21,256 nucleotides of DNA, from positions 1 through 21,256 of the forward strand of contig CAYUCY010000024.1 in assembly GCA_964443525.1 (NCBI GenBank). Direction: 5' to 3'. Shown here one piece after another: positions 13,059 to 21,256 of this stretch (its first letter is position 1; the number at the start of each line of letters is the position of its first letter). A program made the position numbers and the translations under genes. The notes beneath the pieces were generated by a model. That model ran no database searches. It was given only the letters and a program-made list of their open reading frames with translations, and was not told where the DNA came from. Origin of the DNA: CAYUCY01 sp964443525. Lineage in GTDB: Bacteria > Pseudomonadota > Alphaproteobacteria > Caedimonadales > Caedimonadaceae.

Positions 13059-14888
13059 TTATTCGACTGTAACCGATTTTGCAAGATTTCTTGGCTGATC
13101 CACATCTGTCCCGCGAGCAACGGCAATCGTGTAGGCCAGAAGCTGAACAGGCACCGCATAGACCAAGGCACTGTTCATAAAGGAAACCTCGGGCATCACG
13201 AAACAAGCCTGCGATGGACCGTCCAACCGAGAGCATCCCGGTTGATCCGAGAAGGTATAAATGCGCCCTTTACGCGCTGCAACCTCCTGAACATTCGAAA
13301 GAGTTTTCTCAAAGTGCATGTCAGACGGAGCCAATACAATGATGGGCACCTCTTCATCCACTAGGGCGATCGGGCCGTGTTTAAGCTCGCCCGCTGCGTA
13401 TCCTTCCGCATGAATGTAGGAAATTTCCTTGAGCTTCAAAGCCCCTTCCATGGCAAGAGCATAATTTTGACCGCGCCCAATATAAAGAATGCTCCGGGCG
13501 TCCTTCATGTGTAAGGCGGCACTTTCAATCAGTTTATAAGTACCTAAAGCCTTTTCGATAAGCCTCGGGCTTTGCGACAGATCCGCACAATGTCGAGCGA
13601 GGGTCTTATCATCCATTTTTCCTTTAGTCCTCCCAAGAGCGAGCGAAAGACATGCAAGAACCGTCAGTTGAGCTGTAAACGCTTTTGTCGAGGCAACACC
13701 GATCTCAGCTCCTGCCAACGTCATAAGAGGAACGTCAACCCCGCGTGCCAACGAACTTTGCTCTACATTCACGATTCCGATGGTTTTCACCCCTTGGGAC
13801 TTTGCATAGTCAAAGGCCGCCAGAGTATCAGCCGTTTCTCCCGATTGGGAGATAAAGACGGCAACGCCGTTCGGATCAAGGGGGGGTTGCCGATACCTGA
13901 ATTCGGAAGCAATATCCAAGTCGACGGGCACACCTGCTAAAGCCTCAAACCAGTATCGAGCGACAAGGCCCGCATAAAAAGCAGTCCCGCACGCAACGAT
14001 TGTAAGACGCGAAACATTTTGAAGGGCAAAAGGCAGAGGACCTAAGATAACTGATGTATGATCCTCATTCAAGTATTTGGAGAGAATGCGACGAACTACG
14101 GACGGCTGTTCATGCATTTCTTTAAGCATATAATGGGGGTAGTCTCCTTTTGAGGCCGCATCTTCTTCAATGGGACTCAGGGTTTCAGGGCGAGAGACTT
14201 GATTTCCAGAGACGTCATAAAAAGTAGCTTTCTTTCCTTCGAGTAAAACCCAGTCCCCTTCCTCTAAATAACTGAGACGTCTCGTTAAATGTCCGAGAGC
14301 AAGTGCATCCGATCCTAAATAAAGCTCGTCCTCTCCATAGCCGACGGCAAGAGGCGAACCTTTCCGAGCACCCAACAAAAGGTTTTCATTCCCCTTAATC
14401 AGAATAGCTAAAGCATAAGCTCCCTCAAGTCTTTTGAGCATCTTTTGAAAAGCCTCCTTCGGAGAAAGTCCTTCCTGAAGGACTTGGGACATCAGATGAG
14501 CGATGACTTCCGTATCTGTCTCGCTTTGAAAAGAATATCCTTCCTCTTCGAGTTCTGCCTTAAGAGCCTGATAGTTTTCGATAATTCCGTTGTGAACGAC
14601 TGCGACGTGTTCTGTTACGTGAGGATGAGCATTTTTTTCGGTCGGCACGCCGTGCGTCGCCCACCTGGTATGCGCAATACCGATTGATCCTTCAATGGAG
14701 GGTTCCTTAAGCTTTGCTTCTAAGTTGACGATTTTTCCAACCGCTCGAACGACTTGAATCTCCCCCTTTGAGAGGGTCGCAACCCCGGCCGAGTCATATC
14801 CTCGATATTCAAGACGTCTCAAGCCTTCTACAAGACCAGGCACGACATCTTTTTGTTTTCGGCTAAGAATTCCAACAATGCCACACAT
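13059..14888 (-). CDS. glmS: Glutamine-fructose-6-phosphate aminotransferase (isomerizing)
   Basis: Makes glucosamine-6-phosphate from fructose-6-phosphate and glutamine, the entry step to UDP-GlcNAc for peptidoglycan and LPS. The Ntn-type glutaminase domain begins with the essential Cys2 (MCGIVGI), followed by RGYDSAGVA, HTRWATHG and VHNGIIENY. Two SIS isomerase domains follow. The first has TIVACGTAFYAGLVARYWFE and FISQSGETADT; the second has ILYIGRGQNYALAMEGALKLKEISYIHAEGY with AGELKHGPIALV. It ends with the invariant NLAKSVTVE. The length, 609 residues, is normal. Its ATG starts immediately after the glmU stop, so the two are translationally coupled. No glmS ribozyme-like leader is possible, since there is no intergenic space. 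Confidence 0.98.
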   Translation of the reverse strand: MCGIVGILSRKQKDVVPGLVEGLRRLEYRGYDSAGVATLSKGEIQVVRAVGKIVNLEAKLKEPSIEGSIGIAHTRWATHGVPTEKNAHPHVTEHVAVVHNGIIENYQALKAELEEEGYSFQSETDTEVIAHLMSQVLQEGLSPKEAFQKMLKRLEGAYALAILIKGNENLLLGARKGSPLAVGYGEDELYLGSDALALGHLTRRLSYLEEGDWVLLEGKKATFYDVSGNQVSRPETLSPIEEDAASKGDYPHYMLKEMHEQPSVVRRILSKYLNEDHTSVILGPLPFALQNVSRLTIVACGTAFYAGLVARYWFEALAGVPVDLDIASEFRYRQPPLDPNGVAVFISQSGETADTLAAFDYAKSQGVKTIGIVNVEQSSLARGVDVPLMTLAGAEIGVASTKAFTAQLTVLACLSLALGRTKGKMDDKTLARHCADLSQSPRLIEKALGTYKLIESAALHMKDARSILYIGRGQNYALAMEGALKLKEISYIHAEGYAAGELKHGPIALVDEEVPIIVLAPSDMHFEKTLSNVQEVAARKGRIYTFSDQPGCSRLDGPSQACFVMPEVSFMNSALVYAVPVQLLAYTIAVARGTDVDQPRNLAKSVTVE

Positions 14889-16250
14889 TTACGCTACCTT
14901 ATCCTTATTTTTTTGAAATTTTACTTTAAGCTTCAAAGCGCCATTTTCTATATCAACTTGCCTGCCACGGGCAATACTTAGGCTCTGAGCCATAACATCT
15001 TTAGTAATGGTACTCCCGGCGCCGATAATTGCTCCTTCTCCGATTACAACGGGCGCCACCAAAGCCGTATTAGAGCCGATAAAAACATCAGACCCAATTG
15101 TTGTCTCCCATTTGTTATAGCCATCATAATTACACGTGATCGTTCCAGCTCCGATATTAGCTTTCTCTCCGATTGTCGCGTCTCCGAGATAAGAAAGATG
15201 ATTTGCCTTTGCCCCTTTCTTTAAATGGGTTTTTTTCGTCTCAACGAAGTTTCCAATCCGAACAGCTTCTTCTAAAATCGTCCCGGGACGTAGTCTGGCG
15301 AAAGGACCTATAATGGAACGGTCGCCGATCTTGTTGCCTTCCAGATGACTGAAAGCTTTGATTTGGACGCCCTCCCCTACGGTTACTTGAGGACCGAAAA
15401 AAACATGAGGCTCTACAATCGTATCCCTCCCTAACACCGTGTCATAAGAAAGGTACACGGAGGCCGGATCCAAAAACGTTACCCCCTTCTCCATAGCCTT
15501 CTTCTTCAGTCTTGCTTGCATGAGTTCTTCTGACTGCGCGAGCTCAGCCCTTGTATTAACCCCTTTAAATTCCAAGGCGTTCGAAGCAGCGGAATAGGCG
15601 GGACTGAAACCGAGCTCGTAGGCGATTCGCACGATCTCCGGAAGATAAAACTCTCCTGTCACGGGCGATTTCCCGACTCGGTTTAAAAGGTTCAGAGCCT
15701 CCTTATTTTGCAGAAAAATGACTCCTGAATTACAAAGAGTCCCTTTTTTCTCTTCTTCCGAGGCATCCTTTGTTTCGACGATCTGCTGCAAAACGTCCTT
15801 CCCGTCTAAAATAAGTCTGCCGTAGGAATTCGGTTTAAAGACCTCCATCCCTAAAACACTTACAGCCTGACACGAGCCGGCTGTCTCTAAAAAGTGTTTT
15901 AACGTTTCGGACGTTATCAAAGGTGTGTCCCCGCATAAAATCAGAGTTTTCCCCTCATCTGAAAAAGCCTCTTGCGCCATTAACACCGCGTGAGCAGTCC
16001 CTTTCTGCTCGTGTTGAAAAACGACACGAGCAGAAGGTGCTAGACGAAGTACTTCATCTTTAACTTCATCCATGGTGGGAGAAAGAACCACATAAATTCT
16101 GGAAGGGTTCAGGGCTTGAACGGCCCGAAGCACGTGTCCCACCATTGAAAGACTTGCAACCTCATGTAAAACCTTCGGTTTTTGAGAAAGCATCCGCGTC
16201 CCTTGTCCGGCCGCTAAAATAATAACATTCAGAGAAGAGGTAGCACTCAT
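14889..16250 (-). CDS. glmU: Bifunctional GlcN-1-P acetyltransferase / GlcNAc-1-P uridyltransferase
   Basis: Catalyses the last two steps to UDP-GlcNAc. The N-terminal pyrophosphorylase domain shows IILAAGQGTRMLSQKPKVLHEVA (nucleotide loop), VLMAQEAF and LILCGDTPL. The C-terminal left-handed beta-helix has hexapeptide repeats plus the acetyltransferase residues in NFVETKKTHLKKGAKANHLSYLGDATIG and IGAGTITCNYDGYNKWETTIG. Length is 453 residues, as usual. It is the first gene of glmU-glmS, whose products share one pathway (GlmM is elsewhere). Upstream on the minus strand is a 162-base gap; a TTGACA occurs there but without a well-placed -10, so I name no promoter. Confidence 0.97.
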   Translation of the reverse strand: MSATSSLNVIILAAGQGTRMLSQKPKVLHEVASLSMVGHVLRAVQALNPSRIYVVLSPTMDEVKDEVLRLAPSARVVFQHEQKGTAHAVLMAQEAFSDEGKTLILCGDTPLITSETLKHFLETAGSCQAVSVLGMEVFKPNSYGRLILDGKDVLQQIVETKDASEEEKKGTLCNSGVIFLQNKEALNLLNRVGKSPVTGEFYLPEIVRIAYELGFSPAYSAASNALEFKGVNTRAELAQSEELMQARLKKKAMEKGVTFLDPASVYLSYDTVLGRDTIVEPHVFFGPQVTVGEGVQIKAFSHLEGNKIGDRSIIGPFARLRPGTILEEAVRIGNFVETKKTHLKKGAKANHLSYLGDATIGEKANIGAGTITCNYDGYNKWETTIGSDVFIGSNTALVAPVVIGEGAIIGAGSTITKDVMAQSLSIARGRQVDIENGALKLKVKFQKNKDKVA

Positions 16251-16408
16251 GTCCTTACTTTCTTTATAGACCTAATAATCCAAAGCTCAAAGCTTCTTTT
16301 CGACGCTCAAAATGCCACAAAAGCAAAGAAAAAGCCAACATTTCGTTTGTAACAAAAAATTACATCCTTAAAAGTGTCAAAACGACGGGAGATGGATTGA
16401 TAAAAGAG

Positions 16409-16425
16409 AAGGTTATCTCAACCTT
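16409..16425 (-). terminator. Weak intrinsic terminator at the end of the LRR gene
   Basis: On the minus strand AAGGTT-GAGAT-AACCTT forms a 6-bp hairpin overlapping the LRR stop codon, followed by CTCTTTTAT. The stem is short and AT-rich, so any termination would be partial. Confidence 0.3.
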
Positions 16426-17618
16426 ATCGAGACGAGACCCGGAAGGGCTGATAAAAGAGCAAGGTCATTTGATTCAGCCACAGGATTACGTCTAAGATTG
16501 AGGGACTTCAAACTTGTAAGCGTTGTAAAAGACTGGGAAAGAGGAGGTAATAAATGATTATCGGAAAGATCAAGGCAGGTGAGTACTTTAAAGTTCGAAA
16601 GGTCTAAATCTTCCGACCCCTTAATGTTATTATGGGATAAGTTGAGGTCCCTAAGCTCGAAAAGAGAAGTAAGGCTCTGAAATCCTTTAGTCGTAACTTC
16701 ATTTAAGGATAAGTTTAAGGAGGTCAGGCTGATGATCATACTGATCCCGCTGCATCCTTGATCCCGAATCGTATTACCCCAAGCGGACAAGACCCTCAAC
16801 TGAGGCAGGCACGGAAGGTTTTTAATTCCTTCATCTCCGATTTTATTTTTCCCGACGAATAGTTCTGTCAGGTCTTGAAGAGAAGACAGATGAATCAGAC
16901 CTGCTCCTTCAATTCCGTTGAATCCCAAATAAAGAACCTTTAAGCCTCGCATCAATGAGATTGTTTGAAGCCCTTCGTCTCCGATATCATTCTTCCACAA
17001 ATCAAGTATTTCAAGGCCCGTGAGCGCTCCCAGAGGTTTGATATCCTGAGCACTGAGGCAATTATTCCCGAGATAGAGTTTTTTAAGCGTCGTAAGAGAA
17101 GCAAGCTCCGAGATACTATCTCTCCCTATTTTCAGTCCGATGAGGCTGAGTATTTTAAGATTTTTGAGCGTTGTAACAATGTTATGAATGGACTTCACAC
17201 CAATCGAGTTCAAAGATAAATCCAATACCGAGATCTCGTGATTGAACTGAAACAAAGAGACGTGCCAATCATTCAGAGAACACCTGCTGAGCCTGATTTT
17301 TCTATATCTATCTTCCCCTAAAGGCATAAGGAGCGCTTTTGCCGAGAGTCTTCTCTCAGAAAGTTCTAAGATCCTGTTTTTCCAGATGATTCCGCTTGCC
17401 TCTCGCAATGATTTACAAACCTGACCTACTCTAAGAAGATCTGGTTGCTCCAAACCGTACAGGATATAAATTTGAAGGTCTTGGGGAACGGTAGCCAATG
17501 TATTTGAAGAAATCTCTTCTTTTGTCATATTGCTTGCTGTGAGTTTTTCAGAAAGAGCACAAACTAAAAAAAAGGCATACAAAAGACCAAGGACTTTGGA
17601 ACCCACCTTAGAGAACAT
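16413..17618 (-). CDS. Predicted secreted F-box-like / leucine-rich-repeat protein (candidate host-directed effector)
   Basis: A 401-residue protein with three parts. Residues 1-29 look like a Sec signal peptide: basic start, core VLGLLYAFFLVCAL, probable cleavage after KLTA. Residues ~43-85 (TVPQDLQIYILYGLEQPDLL, then RVGQVCKSLREASGIIWKNR) follow the eukaryotic F-box pattern: LP..l...IL..L...dLl...qVCk.lre.a....W+.r. Residues ~129-401 hold about eleven leucine-rich repeats of ~23 residues with the unit LxxLxLxxNxIgdeGlxxlxxL. F-box/LRR proteins are substrate receptors of eukaryotic SCF ubiquitin ligases, and bacterial versions are known effectors of host-associated bacteria. A GGAGG site (7-nt spacer) precedes the ATG. 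It stands between glmU and proS on its own. LRR and signal calls are firm; the F-box call is by eye; the host target is unknown. A periplasmic or surface LRR protein with no ubiquitin role is the alternative. Confidence 0.8.
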   Translation of the reverse strand: MFSKVGSKVLGLLYAFFLVCALSEKLTASNMTKEEISSNTLATVPQDLQIYILYGLEQPDLLRVGQVCKSLREASGIIWKNRILELSERRLSAKALLMPLGEDRYRKIRLSRCSLNDWHVSLFQFNHEISVLDLSLNSIGVKSIHNIVTTLKNLKILSLIGLKIGRDSISELASLTTLKKLYLGNNCLSAQDIKPLGALTGLEILDLWKNDIGDEGLQTISLMRGLKVLYLGFNGIEGAGLIHLSSLQDLTELFVGKNKIGDEGIKNLPCLPQLRVLSAWGNTIRDQGCSGISMIISLTSLNLSLNEVTTKGFQSLTSLFELRDLNLSHNNIKGSEDLDLSNFKVLTCLDLSDNHLLPPLSQSFTTLTSLKSLNLRRNPVAESNDLALLSALPGLVSIRLR

Positions 17619-17818
17619 GACACTCCCTCCCTCGATGACCTATGAATCATGGTAGGAGCGATTTATTATCAATTCCTTAACGGCTCGAATCTCTTTGAAG
17701 GCTGAATTTCGATAAATAAAAAGAATCCCGGCGCAATCTAGACACTGGATTTTCTCGGCATCTACTGTCATTATGCCCTGAGGTTAATTCAAAAAACTAA
17801 TTCCTCCGGAGATTTCAG

Positions 17819-19120
17819 ATGCGTCTTTCACGCTATTTCCTGCCCACCTTAAAAGAAACCCCTGCAGATGCCCAAATCATCTCCCACAGATTAATGTTGA
17901 GGGCCGGAATGATGTACCAGACTTCTCAAGGCATTTATTCCTGGCTGCCCTTGGGTCTGGCCGTTTTAAAGAACATCGAGCAAATCGTGCGAGAAGAACA
18001 AAATCGGGCGGGCGCTTTGGAGGTTCTCCTGCCGACTCTTCAATCAGCAGACCTCTGGAAGGAAAGTGGCCGGTATGATGCTTATGGTCAAGAAATGCTA
18101 AGATTCAAAGATCGGCATGATCGCGAGATGCTGTATACGCCGACGGCTGAAGAGCTGATGACGGATATTGCAAGACGTCACATTAAAAGTTATCGGGATC
18201 TTCCACAAATGCTCTATCAAATTCAATGGAAGTTCCGAGATGAGATCCGCCCCCGCTTCGGCGTGATGCGCGGGCGCGAGTTTTATATGAAAGATTGTTA
18301 TTCCTTTGACTTGGATTATGAGGGTGCTCTTGCCTCTTACAGAAAGATGCTGGAGGCTTATATCAAAACCTTTGCACGCATGGGGTTGACCGCGATTCCC
18401 GTAAAGGCCGAGTCGGGTGCAATCGGCGGTGATCTTAGTCAGGAATTTCATGTCTTAGCCTCAACGGGAGAAAGCCTTATCTATTACGATCAAGATCTTG
18501 ACGCCTTAATCCAAGCAAAGGGCGGCATTGACACGGATCGATTGATGAGGCTTTATGCGGCGGAGGAAGGCCTCCACGACCCCGAGAATTGCCCTGTCCC
18601 CCGCGAAAGACTCAAACAAGCACGCGGCATTGAAGTCGGCCATATCTTTTATTTCGGCACGAAATATTCCGAAGCTTTCAATGCCACCATTACAAATAAG
18701 GGGGGAGAGAGTTCCTTCATCCATATGGGAAGCTACGGTATCGGCGTTTCCCGGTTGGTCGGCGCGATTATCGAGGCCAACCACGATGAGAACGGCATTC
18801 TCTGGCCAGACTCCATCGCGCCCTTTAAAGTCGGTCTCATCCGCATCAATTCGGATGATGAAAAAACTCAAAAAACCACGGAAGATATTTATCATCGTCT
18901 TCAATCCAACGGCATTTCCGTTCTCTTCGATGATCGAGAGGAACGCCCCGGTGTCAAGTTCGCCAACATGGATTTGATCGGGCTTCCCTGGCAAATGCGT
19001 GTCGGGCCCAAAGGTCTTGAGCGTGGAATCGTTGAGGTTAAATGCCGTGCAACGGGCGAGATGCAAGAGGTTTCTCTTGAATCCGCCATGAATCAACTCA
19101 CTTCAAAACTGGCAGCCTGA
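17819..19120 (+). CDS. proS: Prolyl-tRNA synthetase, short form without editing insertion
   Basis: Class II synthetase that charges tRNA-Pro in the cytoplasm. Motif 1 lies around GIYSWLPLGLAVLKNIEQIVREE. Motif 2 is WKFRDEIRPRFGVMRGREFYMKDCYSFD. Motif 3 is MGSYGIGVSRLVGAI. The anticodon-binding domain follows (APFKVGLIRIN...GISVLFDDREERPGVKFANMDLIGLPWQMRVG). At 433 residues it lacks the ~180-residue INS editing domain of the E. coli type, as is usual for alphaproteobacteria. GGAG at 17808-17811 with a 7-nt spacer sets the ATG start. The 200-base gap upstream shows no convincing promoter. Its TGA overlaps the ATG of the lolC/E gene by one base, so proS-lolC/E-lolD is one operon. Confidence 0.98.
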   Translation: MRLSRYFLPTLKETPADAQIISHRLMLRAGMMYQTSQGIYSWLPLGLAVLKNIEQIVREEQNRAGALEVLLPTLQSADLWKESGRYDAYGQEMLRFKDRHDREMLYTPTAEELMTDIARRHIKSYRDLPQMLYQIQWKFRDEIRPRFGVMRGREFYMKDCYSFDLDYEGALASYRKMLEAYIKTFARMGLTAIPVKAESGAIGGDLSQEFHVLASTGESLIYYDQDLDALIQAKGGIDTDRLMRLYAAEEGLHDPENCPVPRERLKQARGIEVGHIFYFGTKYSEAFNATITNKGGESSFIHMGSYGIGVSRLVGAIIEANHDENGILWPDSIAPFKVGLIRINSDDEKTQKTTEDIYHRLQSNGISVLFDDREERPGVKFANMDLIGLPWQMRVGPKGLERGIVEVKCRATGEMQEVSLESAMNQLTSKLAA

Positions 19121-20364
19121 TGAATACGGTTGTCTCAAAAATAGCCCTTCGCTACCTAAAGCCCAGCAAAAAAGAGGGCTTCATCTCGGTCATTGCCGGG
19201 TTTTCTTTTTTAGGGATTATGCTGGGCGTGGCGACTCTGATCATCGTCATGTCCGTCATGAATGGCTTTCGCGAGGACCTCTTTAATCGTATTCTCGGCT
19301 TTAATGGCCATATCGGTATCTACGGCCTCCAGTTCGGAGGACTCCAAAACTATGATCAGGTTGCAGACCGCATTAAAAGCTTAAGACAGGTAAAAAGCGT
19401 CACGCCCGTCGTTGAGCAGCAATCTATGATCATGGCTCAAGGGCGCGCTTTGGGTGTTCTCGTTCACGGCATTCGAACAGAGGATTTAAAAGCCCGTAAG
19501 TTGATTGCCGATAATCTTTATATGGGAACCCTTGATTCCTTCTCTGATGAAGATTCGATTGTCATTGGTCGAAGAATGGCTGAAAAGCTAAACACGCTTC
19601 CGGGAGATCTCATCAAGATCGTCTCTCCTGAGGGCAGTGCTACTCCTTTTGGGACGGTCCCACGCGTCCGGGTCTTTAAGATAACAGGCATTTTTGATGC
19701 CGGCATGAAGGATTATGATGGTACGGTTGCCTTTATTCCGATGACGGCCGCTCAAAAATTTTATCGGATGCCCGAAACCGTAACGGGCCTTGAGATCTTT
19801 CTTTATAAACCGAACGATGTTCCTGCAACCACCAGACAATTAACGGAAATGCTCGGTCCTTTAGCCAAAGTCATGAGTTGGGAGCAAGCAAACGAAAGCT
19901 TTGCAACTGCCCTCCAGGTCGAGCGAAACGTTATGTTTATCATTTTGACGCTTATTATCCTGGTTGCTGCTTTTAACATTATTTCAAGCCTTATCATGCT
20001 GGTGAAGGAAAAAGGTCGGGATATCGCCATCTTAAGGACCATGGGAGCAACGCAAGGAATGATTTTGCGTATTTTCTTCCTCTCGGGCTCCCTCATCGGC
20101 GTCATTGGCATTATTCTCGGCTGCACTCTCGGCATTACCTTTGCTCTCAACATCGAGTCCGTCAGGCGTGTTATTGAGAAGCTATCTGGCACGAACCTTT
20201 TTAATCCCGAAATCTATTTTCTCACGCAACTTCCCTCTAAAATCGATTGGACGGAAGTTACAACGGTTGTTCTAACAGCCCTCGGCCTTGTCTTCCTCGC
20301 CTCGATTATTCCCGCGTGGCGCGCAGCACGCCTTGACCCCGTAGAGGCCCTTCGCTATGAGTAA
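19120..20364 (+). CDS. lolC: Lipoprotein-releasing ABC transporter permease, LolC/LolE family
   Basis: Inner-membrane subunit that, with LolD, extracts mature outer-membrane lipoproteins and hands them to LolA. One N-terminal membrane segment (FSFLGIMLGVATLIIVMSV) follows the IALRYLKP...GFISVIAGFS start. Next is a ~230-residue periplasmic domain (NGHIGIYG, VVEQQSMIM, IVIGRRMAEKLN). Three C-terminal segments end the protein, with the cytoplasmic coupling motif ...VKEKGRDIAILRTMGAT that contacts LolD, and the ending IIPAWRAARLDPVEALRYE. The length of 414 residues is typical. Only one LolC/E-type gene is seen, immediately before lolD. If there is no second copy in the genome it would act as a homodimer (LolF-type). 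The symbol could equally be lolE. Confidence 0.94.
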   Translation: MNTVVSKIALRYLKPSKKEGFISVIAGFSFLGIMLGVATLIIVMSVMNGFREDLFNRILGFNGHIGIYGLQFGGLQNYDQVADRIKSLRQVKSVTPVVEQQSMIMAQGRALGVLVHGIRTEDLKARKLIADNLYMGTLDSFSDEDSIVIGRRMAEKLNTLPGDLIKIVSPEGSATPFGTVPRVRVFKITGIFDAGMKDYDGTVAFIPMTAAQKFYRMPETVTGLEIFLYKPNDVPATTRQLTEMLGPLAKVMSWEQANESFATALQVERNVMFIILTLIILVAAFNIISSLIMLVKEKGRDIAILRTMGATQGMILRIFFLSGSLIGVIGIILGCTLGITFALNIESVRRVIEKLSGTNLFNPEIYFLTQLPSKIDWTEVTTVVLTALGLVFLASIIPAWRAARLDPVEALRYE

Positions 20365-21076
20365 CCCCGTTTTAGAAATCAAGCATCTGAATCGTACTTT
20401 TTCTCAGCACGGAGGCAACCTCACCGTTCTCTCGGATATTAATCTTTCTCTCGAGGCTGGAGAAATCGTGGCCCTCGTCGGCCCCTCAGGTTCGGGTAAG
20501 TCAACCCTTCTTCAAATTGCGGGACTGCTTGAACCTCCCACGGGCGGCGAGATTTTAATTCAAGGGCGCTCTGCAGAAAGTCTCAAAGATTCCGAAAAAA
20601 CGCAACTGCGGTCTGAGACAATCGGCTTCGTTTACCAATTTCACCATTTGCTGCCGGAGTTTACGGCCCTTGAAAACGTCATGCTGCCCCAACTGATCGC
20701 GGGAAAATCTGAAAAAGAAGCAAAGGAAAAGGCCTTTAAACTTCTGACGGATCTAGGGTTGAAGGAAAGAGCGGATCATCGACCCTCCAAATTATCGGGA
20801 GGAGAACAACAACGGGTTGCAATTTTACGAGCCCTTGCGAACAGCCCGCGACTCCTTCTGGCCGACGAGCCCACGGGGAACTTGGATGAAGCAACGGCAG
20901 AAGTCGTCTTTAAAGAGCTGGTCGATCTTGTAAGATCTTCCAAAATGGCTGCCTTGATCGCAACTCATAACCCTGATCTCTCCCGTCGAATGGATCGGAC
21001 ACTCTTGCTTCATAACGGTATCGTGGAGACCAAACTGATACCGACCATCACCACCATTCCGCAGAAAAACTCTTAA
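20357..21076 (+). CDS. lolD: Lipoprotein-releasing ABC transporter ATP-binding protein LolD
   Basis: Cytoplasmic ATPase of the Lol lipoprotein-sorting machine. It has the full ABC set: Walker A GPSGSGKST (residues 42-50), Q-loop FVYQFHHLLPEFTALENVMLP (starting ~91, typical of LolD/MacB), signature LSGGEQQR (146-153), Walker B LLLADEPTGNLDE (~166-178) and switch His in ATHNPDLSRRMDR. The length of 239 residues fits. It overlaps the preceding permease gene by 8 nt, so the pair is co-translated. Its stop codon overlaps that of the convergent glycosyltransferase gene within TTAA, leaving no room for a terminator between them. Confidence 0.96.
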   Translation: MSNPVLEIKHLNRTFSQHGGNLTVLSDINLSLEAGEIVALVGPSGSGKSTLLQIAGLLEPPTGGEILIQGRSAESLKDSEKTQLRSETIGFVYQFHHLLPEFTALENVMLPQLIAGKSEKEAKEKAFKLLTDLGLKERADHRPSKLSGGEQQRVAILRALANSPRLLLADEPTGNLDEATAEVVFKELVDLVRSSKMAALIATHNPDLSRRMDRTLLLHNGIVETKLIPTITTIPQKNS

Positions 21077-21255
21077 AGAAGATCTATCGCCTTTAAGTAG
21101 ACGTCCTCGACGGACAAGTTTTTCAACTCCTCTTTGTAGAGAAAACGCACCTTTTCTCCCCTCGGTGCATAGGTCTCAGGAGGCGAGGCTTTCGACCAGA
21201 GAACCAACGTCGGGCATCCCACGCCAGCCGCCAGATGAGCGGGCCCCGTATCATT
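21073..21255 (-). CDS. Glycosyltransferase family 9 (heptosyltransferase-like), C-terminal end only
   Basis: Translating the minus strand from the window edge gives 60 residues and a stop at 21073-21075. It begins NDTGPAHLAAGVGCPTLVLW, which matches the nucleotide-sugar-binding motif (S/N)D(S/T)GPxHLAAxxGxPT of GT9 enzymes such as LPS heptosyltransferases. The motif is followed by a P...YAPRGEKV segment and a terminal helix. Members transfer heptose (or a related sugar) from a nucleotide donor to lipid A-linked core, at the cytoplasmic face of the inner membrane. Only the C-terminus is visible, so the exact enzyme (WaaC, WaaF or another) is open. It converges on lolD with overlapping stop codons. 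Confidence 0.8.
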   Translation of the reverse strand, partial: NDTGPAHLAAGVGCPTLVLWSKASPPETYAPRGEKVRFLYKEELKNLSVEDVYLKAIDLL

Positions 21256-21256
21256 C

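Noticed and set aside
16251..16412. TTGACA on the minus strand upstream of glmU as its promoter
   Set aside because: No acceptable -10 lies 16-18 bases downstream, so I did not annotate it.
17619..17818. Promoters in the gap between the LRR gene and proS
   Set aside because: Several AT-rich hexamers occur but no pair has consensus match plus 16-18 base spacing. Only the two ribosome binding sites are convincing.
18506..19096. 196-codon minus-strand open frame inside proS
   Set aside because: Shadow of the proS coding strand; the + strand frame has all synthetase motifs.
1..21256. CRISPR array, tRNA, rRNA or insertion sequence
   Set aside because: No regularly spaced short repeats, cloverleaf-like sequence, rRNA signature or transposase frame was seen on either strand.

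Overview
The window reads as the chromosome of an alphaproteobacterium. Three things point there: the rpsF-rpsR-DUF2232-rplI operon, a short (433-residue) bacterial prolyl-tRNA synthetase directly followed by lolC/E-lolD, and alphaproteobacterial-type GyrB, RecF and DnaN. A predicted secreted protein with an F-box-like motif and leucine-rich repeats, plus a polymorphic-toxin locus, suggest a bacterium living in or with eukaryotic cells, such as a protist-associated Holosporales-like lineage. That lifestyle and order are inference; no rRNA or marker set is available here.

Region 1 (1-3071, + strand) is the 3' part of a polymorphic-toxin locus. It holds the C-terminal end of a toxin with a probable restriction-endonuclease-like tip and its overlapping immunity gene. 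These are followed by an orphan cassette (shared toxin stem, WHH/HNH nuclease tip, SUKH/SMI1-KNR4 immunity gene) and then a truncated copy of the WHH cassette. The same stem sequence occurs three times, the signature of C-terminal toxin-tip exchange.

Region 2 (3068-8633, - strand) is a conserved housekeeping cluster transcribed as dnaN-recF-gyrB, then a PEBP/YbhB-family protein and a small lipoprotein. dnaA is absent and I see no replication origin.

Region 3 (8634-10746) is a small accessory islet between dnaN and the ribosomal operon. It contains an AT-rich DUF4917 (SIR2-like) gene on the - strand, with a good promoter of its own, and a divergent type II toxin-antitoxin pair (AbrB-like antitoxin, RelE/ParE-like toxin) with a clear promoter and tandem repeats that look like an operator. 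A 12-bp direct repeat lies near each edge of the islet.

Region 4 (10747-13031, + strand) is the ribosomal operon rpsF-rpsR-DUF2232-rplI, closed by a strong symmetrical terminator shared with convergent glmS. Region 5 (13059-17618, - strand) is glmU-glmS (UDP-GlcNAc synthesis), with the secreted F-box-like/LRR protein upstream. Region 6 (17819-21076, + strand) is proS-lolC/E-lolD with overlapping ends. The last 180 bases hold the 3' end of a convergent glycosyltransferase-9 (heptosyltransferase-like) gene. No IS element, tRNA, rRNA or CRISPR array was seen.
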